A DNA stretch of 5,005 bases from an uncultured Lachnospiraceae bacterium (GTDB taxonomy: Bacteria > Bacillota > Clostridia > Lachnospirales > Lachnospiraceae), in contig CAMPBP010000127.1 of the NCBI GenBank assembly GCA_946639085.1, positions 1-5,005 of the forward strand, in the 5' to 3' direction. A program made the position numbers and the translations under genes. A model generated the notes under the pieces. The model made no database searches. It saw nothing but the letters and a program-made list of their open reading frames with translations, and was not told where the DNA came from. Below, piece after piece: positions 1 to 4,673 of the stretch (its first letter is position 1; each line of letters opens with the position of its first letter).

Positions 1-33
1 ATTAGTCTAATTTATCTTAATATAAATAAGAAA

Positions 34-47
34 AAATTTCAAATTAT
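34..47. repeat. Left arm of 14-nt origin-flanking inverted repeat
   Basis: AAATTTCAAATTAT here is the exact reverse complement of 417-430. Its core AATTT-C-AAATT is itself a palindrome around one base, so it looks like a dimeric protein site rather than half of a hairpin. It lies left of all perfect DnaA boxes, toward the presumed dnaA promoter. No regulator is identified, and AT-rich DNA makes chance matches easier. Confidence 0.5.
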
Positions 48-74
48 TCTTTATACACCACCGCAATATTTAGA

Positions 75-95
75 TTATCCACATCTTGTGGATAA
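75..95. promoter_or_regulatory. Pair of inverted perfect DnaA boxes
   Basis: TTATCCACA at 75-83 and its exact complement TGTGGATAA at 87-95 face each other across the 3-nt spacer TCT. Their starts are 12 bp apart, near one helical turn, so two DnaA monomers could bind close together on the same DNA face. This is the box pair nearest the presumed dnaA side and is a candidate autoregulatory site for dnaA. The binding role rests on the box consensus; the regulatory role is inference. Confidence 0.88.
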
Positions 96-139
96 CTTGG
101 TTGACAACCATGTTATGAAATAGAATTATGTCATATGAA

Positions 140-148
140 TGTGGATAG
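140..148 (-). promoter_or_regulatory. Near-consensus DnaA box
   Basis: TGTGGATAG differs from TGTGGATAA only at the last base. It stands alone between the two box clusters. It is likely a weaker DnaA site. Confidence 0.6.
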
Positions 149-223
149 CAAATTTTAAGAATACACAGCGGAAAATGCAGTAAAAACGTAAATTTTTGGC
201 AAAGAAACAAAATAAAAAAATAA

Positions 224-281
224 TTATCCACAACTTATACACTTTTTGTGGATAATATTATGTAAATACACGTTATCCACA
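224..281. promoter_or_regulatory. DnaA box cluster of four boxes
   Basis: There are perfect boxes at 224-232 (+), 247-255 (-) and 273-281 (+), and a one-mismatch box TTATACACT at 235-243 (+). Start-to-start distances are 11, 12 and 26 bp, close to whole helical turns, which suits cooperative DnaA assembly. The cluster ends about 40 bp before the A/T-tract segment and 86 bp before the rpmH -35 element, so a DnaA filament growing rightward could reach either. The boxes are seen directly; filament growth is inference. Confidence 0.88.
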
Positions 282-319
282 TTTTATTAACAATGCCTCA
301 TAACTACATATAGTGTGTT

Positions 320-366
320 AAAAAAAAACCTGAAAAATAAGCAAAATTTTTTTTATTCTGTTTTTC
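320..366. promoter_or_regulatory. A/T-tract segment: possible UP element or unwinding region
   Basis: Nine A's (320-328), an A-rich stretch, eight T's (347-354) and five T's (361-365) directly precede the rpmH -35 hexamer. Such tracts upstream of a strong promoter commonly act as UP elements that bind the RNA polymerase alpha subunit. Low duplex stability beside a DnaA cluster also fits a DNA unwinding element. The sequence alone does not decide between the two roles. Confidence 0.45.
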
Positions 367-395
367 TTGACGATTAGATAACTACCTTATATAAT
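367..395 (+). promoter_or_regulatory. rpmH promoter, sigma-A type
   Basis: The -35 hexamer TTGACG (367-372, five of six to consensus) and a perfect -10 TATAAT (390-395) are separated by the ideal 17 bp. A/T tracts lie directly upstream. Transcription should start near 402, giving a leader of about 67 nt before the rpmH start codon. This is the only strong promoter I can find in the window, so it probably serves rpmH and, by read-through, the genes after it. The -10 lies inside one arm of a 12-bp inverted repeat (383-394 with 434-445). Confidence 0.88.
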
Positions 396-445
396 CGTAT
401 TGCTATTTTCCTAAATATAATTTGAAATTTGCGTTATATAAGGTA
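383..445. repeat. 12-bp perfect inverted repeat overlapping the rpmH -10
   Basis: TACCTTATATAA at 383-394 is the exact reverse complement of TTATATAAGGTA at 434-445. The left arm covers most of the -10 element; the right arm lies just before the rpmH ribosome binding site. The start-to-start distance is 51 bp, close to five helical turns. The left arm lies upstream of the expected transcription start, so the pair cannot form an RNA hairpin in the rpmH transcript. A DNA-level role, such as a pair of repressor sites, is possible but unproven. Confidence 0.55.
417..430. repeat. Right arm of 14-nt origin-flanking inverted repeat
   Basis: ATAATTTGAAATTT is the exact reverse complement of 34-47, with palindromic core AATTT-G-AAATT. 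It lies just downstream of the inferred rpmH transcription start (about 402), where a bound protein could block transcription. The two copies enclose all the perfect DnaA boxes and the rpmH promoter. Confidence 0.5.
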
Positions 446-451
446 ATAGAT

Positions 452-460
452 AAGGAGGTG
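452..460 (+). promoter_or_regulatory. Strong ribosome binding site of rpmH
   Basis: AAGGAGGTG is a near-complete match to the anti-Shine-Dalgarno sequence, 8 nt before the ATG at 469. It is the strongest such site in the window and selects the first Met (469) over the Met at codon 3. Confidence 0.9.
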
Positions 461-468
461 TAATTAAT

Positions 469-603
469 ATGAAAATGACTTTTCAACCTAAGAAGAGATC
501 ACATTCAAAGGTTCACGGTTTCAGATCACGTATGAGTACTGCAGGCGGACGAAAGGTTTTAGCAGCAAGAAGAGCTAAAGGCAGAAAGCAGTTAACAGTT
601 TAG
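469..603 (+). CDS. rpmH: 50S ribosomal protein L34
   Basis: This encodes L34, a small basic protein that binds 23S rRNA in the large ribosomal subunit. The product is 44 aa, the normal length for the family. It shows the hallmark start [10 protein letters not shown], then [12 protein letters not shown] (residues 13-24), and a C-terminal Arg/Lys-rich part with [15 protein letters not shown] (residues 26-40). The start at 469 fits the strong AAGGAGGTG 8 nt upstream and the usual family N-terminus. It is first in a long co-directional run and has its own near-consensus promoter. An intrinsic terminator begins within its stop codon, which should make rpmH mRNA far more abundant than that of rnpA, as suits a ribosomal protein next to a low-dose enzyme subunit. 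Identification is close to certain. Confidence 0.98.
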   Translation: MKMTFQPKKRSHSKVHGFRSRMSTAGGRKVLAARRAKGRKQLTV

Positions 604-626
604 GCCGCATTTATGTGGCCTTTTTT
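602..626 (+). terminator. Intrinsic terminator/attenuator after rpmH
   Basis: An 8-bp stem with one G-U pair (602-609 with 614-621) closes the 4-nt loop TTTA and runs into six T's (621-626). The 5' arm begins at the second base of the rpmH stop codon TAG, so a terminating ribosome would cover it. rnpA starts only 12 nt after the T run and shows no promoter of its own, so this is probably a partial terminator. The 3' arm plus T run (618-624) can instead pair with AAAAGGC at 631-637. Confidence 0.85.
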
Positions 627-638
627 ATTTAAAAGGCA

Positions 639-980
639 ATGATATTTACCGAAAGTTTAAAGAGCAATCAGGATTTTCAAAAAGTGTATAAAAACGGCAG
701 ATCTTTTGCCAACAGATTGCTCGTCATGTATGTATTGGAAAATAGCACAGATAAGAACAGAATCGGAATATCAGTCAGTAAAAAAGTCGGAAACAGTGTT
801 GTAAGACACAGGATTACCAGACTTATAAGAGAAAGTTACCGGTTACACGAAGCTGTATTTAATAGTGGTTTAGATATAGTAATCGTCTCAAGAGTAAATG
901 CCAAAGGCAAAAGTTATGCTGAAATAGAAAGCGCTTTATTACACTTGGGGAAGCTTCAAAACATAATTTCGAAAACATGA
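639..980 (+). CDS. rnpA: Ribonuclease P protein component
   Basis: This is the protein subunit of RNase P. It helps the catalytic RNA (rnpB, not in this window) bind the 5' leader of precursor tRNA and process it. The product is 113 aa, typical for the family. The N-terminal part ([20 protein letters not shown], residues 5-24) is characteristic. The conserved RNA-binding block runs from K39 to E65 and includes [17 protein letters not shown] (40-56). The usual RNR signature reads R56-H57-R58, followed by I-T-R instead of the common I-K-R. The ATG at 639 is the only reasonable start, because an in-frame TAA lies at 630-632. The only SD-like bases, AAAAGG at 631-636, sit too close to the ATG, so initiation looks weak. 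The gene lies behind the rpmH terminator and overlaps yidD by 4 nt (ATGA). Confidence 0.97.
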   Translation: MIFTESLKSNQDFQKVYKNGRSFANRLLVMYVLENSTDKNRIGISVSKKVGNSVVRHRITRLIRESYRLHEAVFNSGLDIVIVSRVNAKGKSYAEIESALLHLGKLQNIISKT

Positions 981-1186
981 AGCAAGTATTTATTGTATTG
1001 ATAAAAATATACCAAAGGTACATTTCTCCGCTTAAAACAACAAAATGTCCTTATTATCCCACCTGTTCACAGTACGGACTCGAAGCTATCGAAAAGTACG
1101 GTGCAATTAAGGGTGGCTTTCTTGCGTTGTGGAGAATTTTAAGATGTAATCCTTTTTCAAAGGGCGGATACGATCCGGTTCCCTGA
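977..1186 (+). CDS. yidD: Membrane protein insertion efficiency factor YidD
   Basis: YidD is a small peripheral inner-face membrane protein that improves YidC-dependent insertion; its exact mechanism is not settled. The 69-aa product shows the family signatures: an N-terminal amphipathic stretch (residues 3-16), YISPL (15-19), [19 protein letters not shown] (24-42), and the C-terminal [14 protein letters not shown] (56-69). The conserved cysteines are C24, C30 and C57. The start ATG overlaps the rnpA stop in ATGA, and no good ribosome binding site precedes it, so translation is probably coupled to rnpA. Its position directly before yidC, with a 100-nt gap, fits its role. Identification is firm. 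Confidence 0.96.
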   Translation: MKQVFIVLIKIYQRYISPLKTTKCPYYPTCSQYGLEAIEKYGAIKGGFLALWRILRCNPFSKGGYDPVP

Positions 1187-1229
1187 TTTTTATCCCTACA
1201 AAGCTATTTTAATATCTGTTTCAACACCG

Positions 1230-1269
1230 ATCATCCGAAGTATGAAAATGCTAATCCAAGACGGATGAT
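1230..1269 (+). other. Hairpin just before the yidC ribosome binding site
   Basis: ATCATCCG (1230-1237) is the exact reverse complement of CGGATGAT (1262-1269), giving an 8-bp stem, extendable by a G-U pair, around a 24-nt loop. No T run follows, so it is not a classical terminator. It ends 4 nt before the yidC SD-like GCGAGGA. It could stabilise the yidC mRNA 5' end after processing or adjust access to the start. The rest of the yidD-yidC gap shows no convincing promoter. Confidence 0.5.
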
Positions 1270-1273
1270 TATT

Positions 1274-1280
1274 GCGAGGA
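1274..1280 (+). promoter_or_regulatory. Ribosome binding site that decides the yidC start
   Basis: GCGAGGA is the only SD-like sequence before yidC. It lies 6 nt before the in-frame TTG at 1287 and 15 nt before the in-frame ATG at 1296. The TTG therefore has the better spacing. An in-frame TTG at 1272 overlaps this site and cannot use it. Confidence 0.65.
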
Positions 1281-1286
1281 ATTAAT

Positions 1287-2582
1287 TTGTATTATATGAT
1301 TCTTAACCCGGATACGGGTAAAATATTGGGTCCCATAGCGAAATACATATTAGGACCCATTCTTAATGCGATCTTTGATTTCCTTAATTGGATAAAGATT
1401 CCCAATGTAGGTCTTGCAATTATTCTTTTCACAATTGTTATTTATATTTTGCTTTTGCCTCTTACGATAAAGCAGCAGAAGTTTTCAAAACTTCAGGCAA
1501 AGATGAATCCCGAACTTCAGGCGATTCAGAAAAAGTATAAAGACAAAAAAGACCAGGAATCTCAGATGGCAATGAACCAGGAGACTCAGGCGGTTTATGC
1601 AAAATACGGTGTTTCTCCCACCGGTTCATGTGTACAGCTTATCATTCAGATGCCGATTCTTTTCGCTCTTTACAGAGTTATTTATAAGATTCCGGCATAC
1701 GTTCCCATGGTAAAGAACGTTTTCGGCGATCTTGTTTCAAAGCTTGCCGACAAGAAAGATCCCGCAACCACACTTCTTCAGTCATTTTCGGGTGCAGGAC
1801 AGTTTAAAAACGAATTTACAAATGAATTGTTTACGAGCGGAAATGTTGAATATGTAAAGAATACATTTATCGATGTTCTTAACAGAGCTTCAACTTCCGA
1901 GTGGGAATCAATCTACGCATCAGAAAATTTCCCCGAACTTAAAGATACCGTTATTAATGTTATGGCCCAGTTAAGTAAGTTCAATAACTTCCTTGGTCTT
2001 AACATAGGAGATTCTCCTTTATATACTGTAAAAACAGCTTTTGCAAGTCATCATTTCGGATTGCTTTTACTTGCTGTTTTAATACCGGTTTTATCTGCAG
2101 TTACTCAGTGGGTAAACGTTAAACTTACTCCTCAGGTTTCAAAGAATCAAAGTTCGGGTAACGAACAGGCAGATCAGATGGCCAATTCAATGAAGGCAAT
2201 GAACACGTTTATGCCTTTGATGTCAGCTTTCTTCTGTTTCACACTTCCCGCAGGTATGGGTATTTACTGGATCGCAGGTGCTGTTGTAAGAAGTATCCAG
2301 CAGGTAGCTATCAACAAGTACATCGATAAGATGGATATTGATGAAGTTATAAAGAAGAACCAGGAAAAGAGAGAGGCTAAACTTAAGAAAGCCGGAATCG
2401 ATCCCAATGCCATTTCTTCCAATGCAAACCGTTCAACGAAAGCAATGGAAAGATTGAATATGATCAAAGAAGAAAACGAGAAAAAGCTTGCTGCGGCCCA
2501 GGCATCAGATAAACCCAAGGGTTCCATCGCATCAAAAGCAAATCTTGTAAAAGAATTTAACGAGAAGAACAATAATAAGTGA
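1287..2582 (+). CDS. yidC: Membrane protein insertase YidC (Oxa1/SpoIIIJ family)
   Basis: YidC inserts and folds membrane proteins, alone or with SecYEG. From the TTG at 1287 the product is 431 aa; ATG 1296 would remove three residues. It has no N-terminal lipobox Cys, unlike Bacillus SpoIIIJ. Numbered from TTG 1287: a surface helix about 12-35 with a doubled ILGPI; TM1 about 42-60 ending in LPLTIKQQK; a cytosolic charged helical hairpin about 61-110; TM2 about 116-133 with GSCVQLIIQMPILFALYR; TM3 about 256-274; TM4 and TM5 about 305-340 with the FTLPAGMGIYW motif. The groove arginine position of TM1 is Tyr53, while TM2 has Arg130. The TM2-TM3 outer loop is about 120 residues, far longer than in Bacillus. 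A Lys/Glu-rich tail of about 85 residues follows TM5 and may touch the ribosome. jag follows after 14 nt. Confidence 0.95.
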   Translation: MYYMILNPDTGKILGPIAKYILGPILNAIFDFLNWIKIPNVGLAIILFTIVIYILLLPLTIKQQKFSKLQAKMNPELQAIQKKYKDKKDQESQMAMNQETQAVYAKYGVSPTGSCVQLIIQMPILFALYRVIYKIPAYVPMVKNVFGDLVSKLADKKDPATTLLQSFSGAGQFKNEFTNELFTSGNVEYVKNTFIDVLNRASTSEWESIYASENFPELKDTVINVMAQLSKFNNFLGLNIGDSPLYTVKTAFASHHFGLLLLAVLIPVLSAVTQWVNVKLTPQVSKNQSSGNEQADQMANSMKAMNTFMPLMSAFFCFTLPAGMGIYWIAGAVVRSIQQVAINKYIDKMDIDEVIKKNQEKREAKLKKAGIDPNAISSNANRSTKAMERLNMIKEENEKKLAAAQASDKPKGSIASKANLVKEFNEKNNNK

Positions 2583-2583
2583 T

Positions 2584-2589
2584 AAGGAG
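2584..2589 (+). promoter_or_regulatory. Ribosome binding site of jag
   Basis: AAGGAG lies 7 nt before the jag ATG (2597) and begins one base after the yidC stop codon. Ribosomes ending yidC would land on it, so coupled translation is likely. Confidence 0.85.
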
Positions 2590-2596
2590 ATAAAAG

Positions 2597-3220
2597 ATGG
2601 ATTATACGGAATTTAGCGCAAAAACAGTAGATGATGCCATTACGGAAGCTTGCAAAGCTTTATCTGTTACAAGTGACAGACTTGAATATGAAGTAGTTGA
2701 AGAAGGATCCAACGGATTTCTCGGATTACATGCAAAGAACGCAGTTATCAAAGCTAAGATAAAAGATTCTCTTCAGGATAAGGTTTCTACTTTCCTTTAT
2801 GATGTATTGCATGCAATGCAGCTTGAAGCAAACGTTATCATTAAATACGATGAAGACGCTAAGGAAATGGATATCGAGATAACCGGTGACGATATGGGAA
2901 TCCTTATCGGAAAACGCGGACAGACACTTGATTCGTTACAGTATCTTGCATCTTTGGTATGTAACAAAGAAAGCGAAGATTATATCAGAGTAAAAGTTGA
3001 TACCGAGAATTACAGAGAAAGAAGAAAAGACACTCTTGAAAATCTTGCAAAGAACATGGCTTTCAAAGTAAAGAGAACAAAGAGAACGGTTTCTTTGGAA
3101 CCCATGAATCCTTATGAAAGAAGAGTCATTCACTCGGCACTTCAGGATGACAAATATGTTACGACACACAGTGAAGGTGAAGAACCTTTCAGACACGTTG
3201 TAGTTACATTAAAGAAGTAA
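2597..3220 (+). CDS. jag: RNA-binding protein Jag/KhpB
   Basis: This is a cytosolic RNA-binding protein, known as Jag (SpoIIIJ-associated) or KhpB/EloR. In other Firmicutes it pairs with KhpA and affects cell elongation and sporulation; its RNA targets here are unknown. The 207-aa product has three parts. The Jag N-terminal domain (about 2-54) carries the NGFLGLHAKNAVI motif (39-51). A KH type II domain (about 76-150) has the GxxG loop as G105-K-R-G108. An R3H domain (about 140-207) has R175 and H179 in ERRVIHSAL and ends in SEGEEPFRHVVV. All key residues are present and the length is normal. It sits 14 nt after yidC with its own good ribosome binding site, the usual pairing. A hairpin follows its stop codon. 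Confidence 0.96.
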   Translation: MDYTEFSAKTVDDAITEACKALSVTSDRLEYEVVEEGSNGFLGLHAKNAVIKAKIKDSLQDKVSTFLYDVLHAMQLEANVIIKYDEDAKEMDIEITGDDMGILIGKRGQTLDSLQYLASLVCNKESEDYIRVKVDTENYRERRKDTLENLAKNMAFKVKRTKRTVSLEPMNPYERRVIHSALQDDKYVTTHSEGEEPFRHVVVTLKK

Positions 3221-3222
3221 TT

Positions 3223-3265
3223 TTGTTAGGTGTCTTAGTTTTCTAAGGCACCTATTTTCTAACAA
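3223..3265 (+). terminator. Large hairpin between jag and mnmE, probable partial terminator
   Basis: A 12-bp stem with one G-U pair (3227-3238 with 3243-3254) closes a TTTT loop and is followed by TTTTCT (3255-3260). Alternatively, TTGTTAG (3223-3229) pairs exactly with CTAACAA (3259-3265), giving an outer stem around a 9-bp inner stem (3230-3238 with 3243-3251) and a 7-nt bulge. The T run is short and interrupted, and mnmE begins 5 nt later with no clear promoter, so read-through is likely. The structure fills nearly the whole intergenic gap. Confidence 0.65.
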
Positions 3266-3270
3266 CGCTT

Positions 3271-4653
3271 ATGAATAATGATACGATAGCTGCCGTTGCC
3301 ACCTCTTTGTCGGAATCGACGATAGGAATTGTAAGGATCAGCGGTGACGAAGCGATAAAGATCGTCGATAAGATCTTTGTTGATAAAAACGGCGAACATT
3401 CATTAAAAAATTATGCGTCTCATACTATCCATTACGGATTTATCACGGAAAATAACGAGATGATAGATGAAGTAATGGTTTCAGTTATGAAGGCACCGAA
3501 AACATTTACCCGCGAGGATGTTGTTGAGATCAACTGTCACGGCGGTGTTTTTGTGTGCAAATCTGTACTTGAAGCCGTTTTAAATAACGGCGCGAGACTT
3601 GCCTTTCCCGGAGAATTTACAAAAAGAGCTTTCTTAAACGGAAGAATCGATCTTTCAAAAGCAGAAGCGGTAATGGATATTATTTCTTCGGAAAGTAAAG
3701 CCGGCCTTGATAATTCTCTTAAACACTTAAACGGAAGTCTTTATTCAAAGATCAAGAAATCCAGAGAAGAGATATTGTACGAGATAGCTTTTATCGAGTC
3801 GGCCCTTGACGATCCCGAACATATTTCTTTGGAGGGATATACCGATAAGCTTGTGGCTAAATGTGAATCTTTTAAAAAAGAAGCAGATGAGCTTATAGCA
3901 ACTTTTAAGACGGGAAAGATCTTAAAAGACGGCATAAAAACCGTTATTGTCGGTAAACCCAATGTGGGTAAATCATCTTTACTCAACGTACTTACCGGTG
4001 AAGAAAGAGCGATAGTTACCGATATTGCCGGAACAACCAGGGATACGATCGAAGAAAGAGTTTTGATCGGAGACGTTTGTTTAAAGCTTATTGATACGGC
4101 GGGAATCAGAAATACCGAAGACGTCGTTGAAAACATCGGTGTCAACAGAGCAAAAAACAGTGCAAAAGAAGCAGACCTTGTTTTATTTATGATAGATCTT
4201 TCTTCGGAATTTAATGACGAAGATATTGAGATTTATGAGTATATAAAAGACAAGAAACACTATATTTTACTTAACAAAACGGATGAAGAAAACAATACCG
4301 ATATTGGAAAGATAAAGAGTACGTTTTCTTTCTCCAAAGATATCTTTTTGATCTCCTGCAAAGATCTTACGGGAATTTCTGATGTAAAAAGAAAGATCAA
4401 CGAAGATTTTCTGTGCGGAGCGCTTAAAAAAGATAACGAACTTGTCATTACAAACGTAAGACAGTTAAATGAGTTAAAGACGGTTTCTTCTTCCCTGGAT
4501 CTTGTAAAAGACAGTATCGAAAAAGGTTTGAGTGAGGACTTTTATTCGGTGGACCTTATGAATGCTTACGAAGCGTACGGTCGGATAATCGGAGAAGAAA
4601 CAGACGATGATCTTATCGATGAGATCTTCAGCAAATTCTGTATGGGAAAATAA
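3271..4653 (+). CDS. mnmE: tRNA uridine-5-carboxymethylaminomethyl modification GTPase MnmE
   Basis: MnmE (TrmE) works with MnmG to put a carboxymethylaminomethyl group on the wobble uridine of certain tRNAs. It uses a tetrahydrofolate one-carbon unit and is driven by GTP hydrolysis. The 460-aa product is full length. The N-terminal folate-binding dimerisation domain is about 1-120, with TIAAVAT (5-11) and the INCHGG motif (87-92). A helical domain surrounds the G domain (about 218-380). G motifs: G1 GKPNVGKSS 228-236 with the potassium-loop Asn231; G2 GTTRDT 254-259; G3 DTAG 275-278; G4 NKTD 335-338; G5 near SCKDLTG 362-368. The C-terminal FCMGK (456-460) keeps the catalytic-region Cys457. 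The ATG at 3271 fits the family N-terminus, but no ribosome binding site precedes it. mnmG follows after 20 nt. Confidence 0.98.
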   Translation: MNNDTIAAVATSLSESTIGIVRISGDEAIKIVDKIFVDKNGEHSLKNYASHTIHYGFITENNEMIDEVMVSVMKAPKTFTREDVVEINCHGGVFVCKSVLEAVLNNGARLAFPGEFTKRAFLNGRIDLSKAEAVMDIISSESKAGLDNSLKHLNGSLYSKIKKSREEILYEIAFIESALDDPEHISLEGYTDKLVAKCESFKKEADELIATFKTGKILKDGIKTVIVGKPNVGKSSLLNVLTGEERAIVTDIAGTTRDTIEERVLIGDVCLKLIDTAGIRNTEDVVENIGVNRAKNSAKEADLVLFMIDLSSEFNDEDIEIYEYIKDKKHYILLNKTDEENNTDIGKIKSTFSFSKDIFLISCKDLTGISDVKRKINEDFLCGALKKDNELVITNVRQLNELKTVSSSLDLVKDSIEKGLSEDFYSVDLMNAYEAYGRIIGEETDDDLIDEIFSKFCMGK

Positions 4654-4673
4654 TATTTTAAAGCGTAGATAAA

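Larger units (their letters stand above)
51..366. other. oriC: oriC, rpmH-proximal DnaA-box region
   Basis: This gene-free stretch has five exact copies of the DnaA box TTATCCACA: 75-83, 224-232 and 273-281 on +, and 87-95 and 247-255 on -. One-mismatch copies lie at 51-59 (TTATACACC), 140-148 (TGTGGATAG) and 235-243 (TTATACACT). An A/T-tract segment follows at 320-366. In many Firmicutes the origin lies between rpmH and a divergent dnaA, and the gene order to the right matches. DnaA would bind here to start replication and probably also to control dnaA and rpmH transcription. The unwinding element may instead lie on the far side of dnaA, as in Bacillus subtilis, so the exact melting site is not claimed. 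Positions 1-50 are AT-rich and hold nothing else I can name apart from one repeat arm. Confidence 0.88.

Noticed and set aside
1..74. dnaA promoter on the - strand
   Set aside because: TATA-like hexamers exist (for example 50-55 and 19-24 read on -), but none has a matching -35 at proper spacing; in such AT-rich DNA they carry little weight.
101..129. Promoter from TTGACA at 101-106
   Set aside because: The -35 is perfect, but at 16-18 bp there is no acceptable -10; the best TAGAAT is only 14 bp away.
1242..1268. Eight-codon leader peptide (MKMLIQDG) in the hairpin before yidC
   Set aside because: It lies in the loop and 3' arm and would open the stem if translated, but it has no ribosome binding site and so short a frame is expected by chance.
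1272..1286. TTG at 1272 as the yidC start
   Set aside because: The SD-like GCGAGGA overlaps this codon and cannot serve it; TTG 1287 has proper spacing.
1327..1359. TGGGTCC/GGACCCA inverted repeat near the yidC 5' end
   Set aside because: It is explained by two codings of the repeated ILGPI peptide, with a 19-nt loop and no T run.
2264..2572. Open frame on the - strand inside yidC
   Set aside because: It lies wholly within the certain yidC gene, shows no family motif and has no upstream signals; it is a shadow of biased codon use.
3741..4145. 134-codon open frame on the - strand inside mnmE
   Set aside because: It overlaps the conserved GTPase coding region; the Ser/Leu-rich low-complexity translation is typical of a shadow frame.
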